Positions 1 through 6,500 of a stretch of 9,945 bases of DNA are shown piece by piece. This DNA comes from Verrucomicrobia bacterium UBA3750 (GTDB lineage: Bacteria; Verrucomicrobiota; Kiritimatiellia; RFP12; UBA1067): positions 1 to 9,945 of the forward strand of contig DFGM01000053.1 of assembly GCA_002371755.1 (NCBI GenBank), read 5' to 3'. Under the pieces are notes generated by a model. It saw nothing but the letters and a program-made list of their open reading frames with translations, searched no databases and was not told the origin of the DNA. How positions within the stretch are numbered: the first letter of the stretch is position 1; each line of letters begins with the position of its first letter. Made by a program: the position numbers and the translations under genes.

Positions 1-420
1 CTCAACCAGAAGGCGTTCGGGCTCGATTCACCCTTGCACTTCAATTCGCAGGCTGCCGTGTTCGGTCAGGCCGCGAAGGAGATGAAGCATCTCCTCGACC
101 TGCAGGGCGCGGGCACGCTTGAAAACTGGTGCGTGGGCGTGGGCGATCTTTATGTCACCGTATATGGCGGCAGGACGCGCCTCGTCGGCATCCTCCTCGG
201 ACGCGGCATGACGATTGACGAAGCGAAGGAGGAATTGAAGGGTGTCACGCTGGAGTCCCTCGTCGTTGCAGAACGCGTGGCTAGGGCCGTGAAGAAGCAT
301 ATCGCCGCCGGGCGTCTCGACGCGAAGGACTTCCCGCTCCTTCTCCATATAGATGAAATCCTCACGGGTGCGAAAGCCGTGGACATCCCTTGGGAAGCCT
401 TTACCTTCGAAAAAGCATGA
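1..420 (+). CDS. gpsA: Glycerol-3-phosphate dehydrogenase [NAD(P)+], C-terminal part (5' end outside window)
   Basis: The frame is open from base 1 and ends with TGA at 418-420, giving the last 139 residues of a cytoplasmic enzyme that interconverts sn-glycerol-3-phosphate and dihydroxyacetone phosphate, the entry step to phospholipid synthesis. The visible part is the helical C-terminal substrate-binding domain. Its clearest family mark is the stretch WCVGVGDLYVTVYGGRTR followed by a G-x-L-L-G-x-G-M block and an 'E-S-L-V-V-A-E-R-V' helix, which correspond to GLGDL-x-x-T-x-x-x-x-x-R-N-R, the LGxGM turn and the 'E-G-x-x-T-A' helix of GpsA. The usual S-R-N-R is here G-R-T-R, so the cofactor-side loop is somewhat divergent. 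The nucleotide-binding Rossmann half lies upstream of the window. The stop overlaps the start of the next gene (ATGA), so the two are probably translated together. A divergent GpsA-like paralogue is the main alternative. Confidence 0.85.
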   Translation, partial: LNQKAFGLDSPLHFNSQAAVFGQAAKEMKHLLDLQGAGTLENWCVGVGDLYVTVYGGRTRLVGILLGRGMTIDEAKEELKGVTLESLVVAERVARAVKKHIAAGRLDAKDFPLLLHIDEILTGAKAVDIPWEAFTFEKA

Positions 421-1760
421 CATCCAGATCCCTAAAGTGGTGGCAGTGGGAGACGCTCTTCGTGACGATGGGCGGTTATGCGCTCTATTACATCATCCGC
501 AAGAACCTCTCCATCGCGATGCCGCTCTTGGGAGAAATCGGCATCTCCAAGGTGCAGCTCGGCGCGTTTCTCACCGCAGGCGGGATAGTATATGGCGTCG
601 GGCGCTTCTTGAACGGTATCGTGGCAGACCGGCATTCCGCCCGCAAGGTGATGGCGATAGGGCTTTTCATATGCTCGGCGCTCAATGTCCTCTTCGGCTT
701 GAGCGACGTGATTGCGGGAGTGCCGCATTCCGCTGCGGCGGTCGCGGACGCAACGGGTAGCGTCCCCCCCGCCGCAGCTTCGCTAGTCTGGACGATGGGG
801 ATAATATGGATATTGAACCAGTACTTCCAGGGGATGGGGGTGGGGCCGTGCATAAAGACCCTGCCCAAATGGTTCCCGCCAGAGGAACTTTCGACGAAAC
901 AGTCTATCTGGAATCTCTCCCACTCCATAGGCGCCGGGGCGGTGTTTGCGCTTTGTGGTTGGGTGCTTATCCCGGCGTTCCATTCGTGGCGGCTGTGCTT
1001 CATCGTGCCTGCGGCGATTGCCGCGGCAGGAGGTGTGGCGGTGTTGTGGCTTTTCAAGGATAGCCCTGATTGCGCGGGGCTGGCGGTTTCAGGGGCATCC
1101 GGAGATTCCGGCAAGCCCGGCGTCTCCGGCGAGACCGGGATGGATGCGGCCGGCTACAAGGCTTATGTGGCCAAATGGGTCTTCCGCAACCCGAAGCTTT
1201 GGGTGATTGCGATTTCCGACTTTTTCGTCTATACCGTGCGCTTCGCGGCCTTGGACTGGGGAATCGTGCTTCTGATGGAGACGAAGGGGCTCTCGCTTGC
1301 TTCGGCGACTACGCTTTGCTTCGTTTTCGAGATTCTGGGCGGCAATCTGGGGATGGTCGTCGCGGGCTGGGCGACAGACCGCTTTTTCAACAGCCGTGCG
1401 CACCAGACGAGCGTCGTATGCATGGCTGGCGCGGCACTTGCGATAGGGCTCTTCTGGCTGGTGCCTGCGGATGCGGCTCTTTGGCTAAAGCTCGTGCCGT
1501 TCATGATGATAGGCTTCTTCATCTACGGCCCGCAGGCGTTGCTCGGGGTGGCCACCACGCAGCAGGCGACGGCGAAGGCGGCGGGGGTGGCAGGCGGCTT
1601 CGTCGGCATATTCTCGTATGCTTCGACCATCCTCTCGGGAATCGGCTTCGGCTATGTGGCGCAGCATTTCGGCTGGAATGCCGCATATGTGGCGATGCTC
1701 GCGGCGGCAATAGCAGGCGGCGTCATCCTCTCTTCAATCTGGCGGGCATCTCCGGCCTGA
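417..1760 (+). CDS. glpT: Organophosphate:phosphate antiporter, GlpT/UhpT family (likely glycerol-3-phosphate transporter)
   Basis: This is a 447-aa, 12-helix major facilitator of the OPA family, which exchanges organophosphates for inorganic phosphate across the inner membrane. The family signature is at residues 21-36 (YALYYIIRKNLSIAMP). Arg28 and Arg275 (in VRFAALDW) occupy the places of the two phosphate-binding arginines of E. coli GlpT (R45, R269), and His169 (WNLSHS) that of its H165. Other matching blocks are FQGMG-x-x-P-C (138-145) and FFIYGP (367-372). I chose the ATG at 417, not the in-frame ATG at 390, because it gives the ATGA overlap with gpsA and starts just ahead of the first conserved segment. 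Pairing with gpsA favours glycerol-3-phosphate as substrate; a hexose-phosphate carrier (UhpT) or sensor (UhpC) is the alternative. The central cytoplasmic loop contains an unusual glycine-every-third-residue stretch (226-241). Confidence 0.9.
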   Translation: MTSRSLKWWQWETLFVTMGGYALYYIIRKNLSIAMPLLGEIGISKVQLGAFLTAGGIVYGVGRFLNGIVADRHSARKVMAIGLFICSALNVLFGLSDVIAGVPHSAAAVADATGSVPPAAASLVWTMGIIWILNQYFQGMGVGPCIKTLPKWFPPEELSTKQSIWNLSHSIGAGAVFALCGWVLIPAFHSWRLCFIVPAAIAAAGGVAVLWLFKDSPDCAGLAVSGASGDSGKPGVSGETGMDAAGYKAYVAKWVFRNPKLWVIAISDFFVYTVRFAALDWGIVLLMETKGLSLASATTLCFVFEILGGNLGMVVAGWATDRFFNSRAHQTSVVCMAGAALAIGLFWLVPADAALWLKLVPFMMIGFFIYGPQALLGVATTQQATAKAAGVAGGFVGIFSYASTILSGIGFGYVAQHFGWNAAYVAMLAAAIAGGVILSSIWRASPA

Positions 1761-1920
1761 AGGTGAAAGCATCAGCAAAACAAGGTATGGCGGCATCGGG
1801 TATGCCGCCGCAACCACCACCAGCGCAGACGGAATATGTCCGCGACATACGCGAGGCAGACCTTGCGCCGGACATTCTCGCCACGCTCCTCAAGGACCGC
1901 ACTACTGGCCGCGCCTCCTC

Positions 1921-2013
1921 GAGAATGGGCGGGGCGCGACGGCCCCGCTCCCCGAGAATGCACAGGGGGCTACGCCCCTGCGCCCCGAGAATGAGCCCCT
2001 GCACCCCGAGAAT
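1921..2013 (+). repeat. REP-like GC palindrome cluster upstream of the RAYT gene
   Basis: GAGAAT occurs at 1921, 1954, 1987 and 2008 (spacing 33, 33, 21), with CCCC just before the last three, marking tandem units. Unit 1 contains a perfect 7-bp stem, GCGGGGC (1929-1935) with GCCCCGC (1942-1948), around a 6-nt loop. Unit 2 (1963-1980) forms CAGGGG/CCCCTG around GCTACG. Unit 3 keeps only the right half and has no hairpin. The ribosome binding site of the transposase follows directly. The arrangement fits REP elements mobilised by the adjacent RAYT. Confidence 0.75.
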
Positions 2014-2018
2014 AGGAG
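2014..2018 (+). promoter_or_regulatory. Ribosome binding site of the RAYT gene
   Basis: AGGAG lies six bases before ATG 2025 and fixes that start. It abuts the last GAGAAT of the repeat cluster, so the transposase translation signal is part of, or attached to, the repeat unit. Confidence 0.6.
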
Positions 2019-2024
2019 ATCTTC

Positions 2025-3035
2025 ATGCCCATAGTTGATGGCAAATACAGGCGACCGCAGTTGCGGAACGCGAAAATCAACTACCGGTACGGCTGGTTTT
2101 TCGTCACGTTCCAGGTGCATCAGAACAAGAGCCGGCTGGGCGCAATCGTGGGCGAGGAGTGCGTTTTGAATCCGCTTGGCGAGGCGGTTGCGAAACTTAT
2201 CGAGACGCTGCCCGACTACAATTCCGAAGTCTATGTCGATTGCTATGTGGTAATGCCGAACCATGTGCATTTGCTCCTGAAAATAGAAGACCGGCCTACA
2301 AACGACGAGCACCACCTTGGCAAAATAATGCGCAAGCTCAAGAGCTTGGCATATAGAGCTTCAAGAGAGATAATCTCGCGGGGCACGACGGCCCCCCGCT
2401 TATGGCAGGAAAACTACTGGGAAAAGATAGTCACGAGCCACGGGCAACTCGAGGCGATACGCCGCTATATAAGAGAAAATCCGAAGCGCTGGTCGATCGA
2501 CCGTTTCGGCCCTGTAACCAGCCACTGGCAGGGCAATCTTGCATTGTTGGAAGAGCCATTCGAGGCATTTGTGGCAAGTGATACGCGGGGCGCAACGGCC
2601 CCGCTCCCCAATATAATCTCGCGGGGCGCAACGGCCCCGCACCCCAATATAATCTCGCGGGGGCCGACGCCCCCGCACCCCAATATAATCTCGGGGAGCG
2701 GGGCCGTCGTGCCCCGCGCAATCATCTCCACTTTCACCAGCCCGCAGGAGCGCGAGGTGCTGCGGCATCTGATTGCCGCGAAGCGGCGCTTCATAGCGGT
2801 ATATCCCGGCGGCATCCCGGCAAATCTGCCGGGCGGCATTGCTGAGAGCGTGGCCGAAGGGCGCGCGCTGTTGCTTTCGCCGGTCGAGAGTGGCACCGGA
2901 GTCAACAAGCAGCGTGCGATATGGTGCAATGAATATGTGATAAGGCGCGCCATAAAAGTATGGTGCGGCTACATAAATCCGGGCGGCACGCTTTATTCGA
3001 TACTCAAGGGCGCAAAGGCTGAAGTCATGGTATAA
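2025..3035 (+). CDS. REP-associated tyrosine transposase (RAYT, IS200-like Y1 family) with in-frame repeats and a C-terminal extension
   Basis: The 336-aa protein belongs to the HUH/Y1 single-strand transposases that cut and join REP palindromes. Residues 1-180 are the catalytic domain. It has the early strand YGWFFVTFQ (22-30), the HUH metal-binding motif in VVMPNHVHLLL (His80, His82), the LWQENYW block whose Tyr131 is the best candidate for the nucleophile, and the helix RRYIRENPKRW (146-156) typical of RAYTs. Residues about 187-235 are low-complexity units of the type IISRGATAPHPN, encoded by GC palindromes. A shorter unit sits at 115-125, just before the active-site block. Residues about 236-336 form an extra domain whose strand-turn pattern (RRFIAVYPGG; GRALLLSP; a later RAIWCNEYV) suggests a DprA/Rossmann-like fold; this is an inference. 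The frame is intact despite the repeats. Start fixed by AGGAG at 2014-2018. Palindromes on its upstream side fit its likely substrates. Confidence 0.85.
   Translation: MPIVDGKYRRPQLRNAKINYRYGWFFVTFQVHQNKSRLGAIVGEECVLNPLGEAVAKLIETLPDYNSEVYVDCYVVMPNHVHLLLKIEDRPTNDEHHLGKIMRKLKSLAYRASREIISRGTTAPRLWQENYWEKIVTSHGQLEAIRRYIRENPKRWSIDRFGPVTSHWQGNLALLEEPFEAFVASDTRGATAPLPNIISRGATAPHPNIISRGPTPPHPNIISGSGAVVPRAIISTFTSPQEREVLRHLIAAKRRFIAVYPGGIPANLPGGIAESVAEGRALLLSPVESGTGVNKQRAIWCNEYVIRRAIKVWCGYINPGGTLYSILKGAKAEVMV
2367..2399 (+). repeat. Single REP-like palindrome inside the RAYT catalytic domain
   Basis: GAGATAATCTC is a small palindrome at 2367-2377. It is followed by GCGGGG (2378-2383 region) facing CCCCGC near 2394-2399, with ACGACGG in the loop, the same loop type as the other units. 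It encodes E-I-I-S-R-G-T-T-A-P-R (residues 115-125) in frame, between the conserved helix LKSLAYRAS and the LWQENYW block carrying the presumed nucleophile. Confidence 0.6.
2585..2717 (+). repeat. In-frame array of four REP-like palindromes within the RAYT gene
   Basis: Three direct units start their stems at 2585, 2621 and 2657, an exact 36-bp (12-codon) period. Units A and B pair GCGGGGC with GCCCCGC around GCAACG. Unit C pairs GCGGGGGC (2657-2664) with GCCCCCGC (2669-2676) around CGAC, an extra base on both arms. Unit D (stem 2698-2717, loop CGTCGT) is in the opposite orientation: its reverse complement matches unit A and its flank. The spacers read CCCCAATATAATCTC. All units are translated as IISRGATAPHPN-like repeats. 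Confidence 0.85.
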
Positions 3036-3036
3036 T
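3028..3036 (+). promoter_or_regulatory. Possible extended -10 promoter element overlapping the RAYT stop
   Basis: TGGTATAAT is a perfect extended -10 (TG-N-TATAAT) and includes the TAA stop of the transposase (3033-3035). No good -35 hexamer is visible 17 bp upstream. A transcript starting near 3043 would read through the palindrome array at 3091-3274 and toward the large gene at 3547. Position and sequence are seen; promoter activity is inferred. Confidence 0.3.
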
Positions 3037-3090
3037 ACGCGCGCAAGCGCAACCTTCCAACGGGTCTCTGCGAGGGGTTTCCCCCTCCAC

Positions 3091-3274
3091 AAATCGGCTC
3101 AAACGTTTCTACCTGTAGAAACGTATTACTTCTACCCGTAGAAACATATTGCTTCTACCTGTAGAAACGTATTACTTCTACCCGTAGAAACATATTGCTT
3201 CTACCTGTAGAAATGTATTACTTCTACCTGTAGAAACATATTGCTTCTACCTGTAGAAGCGTTTGTGCCGATTT
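3091..3274. repeat. Array of seven 14-bp palindromes at 23-bp period enclosed by a 15-bp inverted repeat
   Basis: TTCTAC-YY-GTAGAA begins at 3107, 3130, 3153, 3176, 3199, 3222 and 3245, an exact 23-bp period. The central dinucleotide is CT, CC, CT, CC, CT, CT, CT. The six 9-nt spacers alternate between ACGTATTAC-like and ACATATTGC, so a 46-bp higher-order unit is visible. The outside is bounded by AAATCGGCTCAAACG (3091-3105) and CGTTTGTGCCGATTT (3260-3274), complementary at 14 of 15 positions. The first palindrome extends to ten base pairs per arm (3103-3112 with 3115-3124). The block is AT-rich in a GC-rich neighbourhood and has no credible reading frame. Its function is unknown: protein-binding array, cruciform or chain of RNA hairpins are all possible. 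Confidence 0.9.
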
Positions 3275-3546
3275 CGGGGGTGTGTTTGCCAGAGCGGCGG
3301 GTGTGAAATCCGGGTGGGTGGGCTAGGGTCTCGCCGCCCTGCATTTCGCTTAGAGAAACCGTCAGAAGCACCCTTGCGCAGTGCTTCGGAAAATGATAAA
3401 CTATTCGTGCTTGGTAGCCCAGCCACCTACCGGGTTTTGCAACTGCCTCACGGGACAGGAGCAAGTCCCGTAAGTCCCGGCCGTTCCGTGTAACCTTTCA
3501 TCGCCTTTAGTGTAAGCAAGGTGCAGCAATCATAGGAGAAGCAAAC
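3275..3546 (+). other. Gene-free structured leader upstream of the large effector-like gene
   Basis: No convincing gene lies here. The stretch contains a weak promoter-like pair (TTGCGC 3374-3379 and TAAACT 3397-3402, 17 bp apart) and several short inverted repeats: GGTAG/CTACC (3413-3417 with 3427-3431) and a perfect 7-bp stem ACGGGAC/GTCCCGT (3450-3456 with 3465-3471). A second GTCCCG at 3474-3479 could compete for the same left arm, and CCGGG at 3430-3434 can pair with CCCGG at 3476-3480. It therefore could be a long 5' untranslated region with alternative folds. I recognise no known riboswitch class. No U-tract follows the stem, so it is not a standard terminator. Confidence 0.35.
3534..3538 (+). 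promoter_or_regulatory. Ribosome binding site of the 1273-aa gene
   Basis: AGGAG lies eight bases before ATG 3547 and supports that start. Confidence 0.65.
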
Positions 3547-6500
3547 ATGTCACGCATCGACCTCTCGAACGTAAATATCTCGCTGAAGCAGTTCAACGAT
3601 ATTTCGTCCGGCGTACACAATGCCGGCGAGGTGAAGCTCGCGAGCGACCACTCGTTGACCAAGGTCAACAACCATGTCCACAAGACGAGCAGGAATGTGG
3701 TTGCAATTCCCCACGCGGAGGTGATAGCGATCAAGGAGGCGTTCGTGCGCGCCCTCTCGCGCGGCGGCGTGCTTGCGGACGAAATCAACAGAGTCCGGCA
3801 GGAACTCGGGCTTGCGGCGGATGGAGCGGTAGACCGTTCGCTGAATAGCCGCAGTATACGTCCGCTCACGCGCCAGCAGATACGAGACATTCTAGACCGC
3901 AATGCCGCCACACTCAACACCTTTGCGCAGGAGCATGGCGACAGGACGCGCGTGCGCACGTCGGCGGAGATTTACGGTGCCGGCGGGATGCGCGCCGACC
4001 GCGCAGGGCGGCGCGATGCGGCGAATGCGCAGCTTGCCGCGCCCAATCGCGCCCTTTGCATCAACACGGACATTGCGAACTTCCAGCGCGTCGTCTCCGG
4101 CGGCGGCGAGATCGCCGACCACAAGACGCGCCAGGGTATGGTAACGGTGGCGCGTGAGTTGATTGACGCCGTGCTTGTGGCCAGCCACGGTTCGCCGCGC
4201 GAGGATGTCGATGCCAAGGCGGAGCTGCGCCTCGCGAACGGTCAGACGATTTCGATGCCGCCGGGCATGAGCGAGGCTGCGTTCGTGCGCCGTCTGGAAG
4301 ACCAGATTGTGCGCTTGACGAACGGCGGTGTGTCCAAGAATGAGGTCGAACTTCACAACCAGGTCAGGAAACTTGCCACGCCCGAGGCGCGCGAGGCGTT
4401 TTTTGCGGGGCTGGTGGACGACCCGAGAGGCGGCTACAAGGCCCGCGTCGCGGCGATTGCGATTCTCTACGCGCACGGCGTGACGGATGCGGCCGCTCTC
4501 GAAGTGCCGAACCGCCTTTCCGATGCCGATGCAATCGTCCTTGCGCATCACCTCTCGTCGCTCCCGGAGAACGCCACCGCCGATGAACTCGCTTCCAATC
4601 CGCTCCTGCTGGCGATGGCTGCGAAGCATCCCGCACAGGTCGCCAGTGCCGACAGGGCATACGTGCCTGCGATCTCCGACGCCGCCTTCAACAAGCGCAT
4701 CGAAGAGATGTTCATGAACAACGAACTGATGCCCAGCTACCAGCTTCTCGCCGTGCAGACGGCTGAAATCGTGCGCGGACGCCTCGGCGCGATTGCGCTG
4801 CCCGACAATACGGCCCCCGGCCGCGTCGTCAACTCGAATGAGAGCGGCACTGCCGTCAAAGAGGCCGCGCAGGAGGGCGGCGGGCGCGTCACGCTCGCCA
4901 ATCTCCGCGAGCCGTTGCTCGCCGCCGCGCTCAGGACGGGGGCGGAGAGGCTTGTCATGAACCTTGTCAAAAACCGTCTCGCCGAACTTGGAAAGGGCGA
5001 CGCTTCCGCGTTTGGCATCGCAAAGTCTTTCACCGTCCGCAACCCGGGTGTCATCGAGCGGCTGGTTGCGGCGCAGTCTCCGGCGGAGGCGGAGGCGATT
5101 TGCGCGGAATTCCGCGAGGCCATCGCCGACGCTGTGCGGGTCGACGGCGAACTTGAAGAGATTCGCGCCGGAGTCGAAGACAAGGTGCGCCGGACTTTCG
5201 CGGAGCGCCTTGGCATTCCGCCGGAGACCATGGACAAAGCTCCCCTCGAAATGCGCGACATCCGCCGCAAGGCAAGCGATCTCGCGACGAAGATCGAGAA
5301 TGGCGACCTGCCGCTCACTACGCGTGCGCAGTTCCAGGAGGCGTTCGACAAACTGGTGGACTCGTTCGTGGCCGAGCGTATCTCGCGTCTCGCCGAGGTG
5401 GACTCGCTCGAGCTGCCGCAGGCGGCAAAGAACGACATCAAGATACTCCTGCTCTCCATCCAGAAGGTGAAGGATATCGACATCGCCTTCCTCGCCGCCG
5501 AGGCGGCGAGGATTGATGCAGGCGCACTTGAGGCCGCACTCCAAACCTTCGCCAACCGCGATGCGGTGTTCGGCGCGATGAAGCCTGTGACCGAAGCCAT
5601 CGGCTCCGCCGTCGAGCGCATGCTCGCGGGCAAGGAGGAAGTCGGTCCGGACGACCGCGATGCGCCGATTACGATTCTCGCGCGGATGATTATCGCCAAG
5701 AATCCCGGAGCGGAGCGGTTGCTGCGCGCATTCTACGCGAAGCCAGACGTCATGGAGGCCATCCGCAACCGCGGGGCGGATACGAACAGCCCTGCCTACG
5801 CAAGCGCCCCGTTCGAGCAGTTTTCGGACAATCCGCAAATCAGCCTCGCCAACCCCGCCCAGACCGCCGCCCTCCAGCGCATTCTGGACATGCCGCGCGA
5901 GTTCGCCGCCCTCCAGCGCATTCTGGACATATCGCGCGAGTTCGCGGCCTTCCGTGCCGTCGGCGGACTGGACCGCGCCGCCGCCGCAGGCTACCACGCA
6001 AGCGAACTTCCGATGCTTGCCCGCGCTTTCGCATTCCACAAGGCAGCCACCGGCTCCACCGACGAGGTAGCGCTTGAAGCCGCGCTCGACCACCAGAGCG
6101 CGACGCGCCGCCTCGCTTCCTATGGCGGACGCTTCACCGCGAGCGTCGATAACTTCCGCGCCGGACTCGCCCTGATGGACAAGTTCGCCGCTTGGTACGC
6201 CAACCTCGCGGAGGACTTCAAGGCCGGCAAGTTCGACACCGTCACGAAGTCCAACGCCGGCAGCACGTTTGCCGATGCGAAAGCCGTCAGGGCGTACGAG
6301 ATGTTCGTATTCCAGGATTTGGCTATCAACAAGGCCGACCTCTCCGAGGCAGACCCGGAGAAGCTCTTCGGCGTGGCGAACAACGACGCGATGAACTTCT
6401 TCGTGCGCGGCAACGGCTCCGGCTGCACCGGCACCCTCGTGGCACTACCGCCCGCCAAGCGTCAGGTCGTATATGCCGTCTTCCGCACGCTCGAGCCGCA

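Larger units (their letters stand above)
1787..2038 (+). pseudogene. Broken N-terminal fragment, possibly of a DNA methyltransferase-type gene
   Basis: An 83-codon frame opens at ATG 1787 (alternative ATG 1802) and stops at 2036-2038, 14 bases inside the transposase gene. Residues of about 15-42 read as a compact helical segment, E-Y-V-R-D-I-R-E-A-D-L-A-P-D-I-L-A-T-L-L, ending in KDRTTGR (about 1892-1912). From memory, the pattern 'L-L-K-D-R-T-T-G-K-N-I-x-W-A-T' occurs near the N-terminus of large DNA methyltransferase-like proteins of gut bacteria. Here the frame departs from that pattern right after DRTTG and runs into the GC palindromes starting at 1921, giving arginine- and proline-rich nonsense. 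The best reading is a gene remnant truncated by arrival of the repeat/transposase unit. The start has no clear ribosome binding site. The family assignment is by recall and uncertain; a short leader peptide or a chance ORF cannot be excluded. Confidence 0.4.

Noticed and set aside
1070..2038. A 322-codon plus-strand frame running across the end of the antiporter
   Set aside because: Up to 1760 it is a shifted frame of the antiporter with Arg/Gly-rich nonsense. Only the portion from 1787 has protein-like content and is reported as a gene fragment.
3103..3124. parS-type centromere site
   Set aside because: The GTTTC...GAAAC ends recall parS, but the core differs (CTAC-CT-GTAG instead of ACGT), there is no parAB gene nearby and the strict 23-bp array is not how parS occurs.
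3107..3258. CRISPR array
   Set aside because: The period is 23 bp, the gaps are 9 nt and of only two nearly identical types, and no cas gene is present.
3374..3402. Sigma70 promoter TTGCGC-17-TAAACT
   Set aside because: Only three of six and four of six consensus positions match; noted in the leader entry but too weak to list on its own.
3450..3471. Intrinsic terminator
   Set aside because: The 7-bp GC stem is clear, but no run of T follows it; the next bases are AAGTCCCGG.
3263..3493. A 76-codon plus-strand frame in the leader
   Set aside because: No ribosome binding site, unlikely composition, and it overlaps the inverted-repeat arm and the stem structures.
3892..6093. A 733-codon open frame on the minus strand opposite the 1273-aa gene
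   Set aside because: It is a by-product of GC-rich codon bias. The plus-strand frame is longer, has a ribosome binding site and coherent helical protein composition; the antisense product is rich in Arg, His and Gly without any domain.
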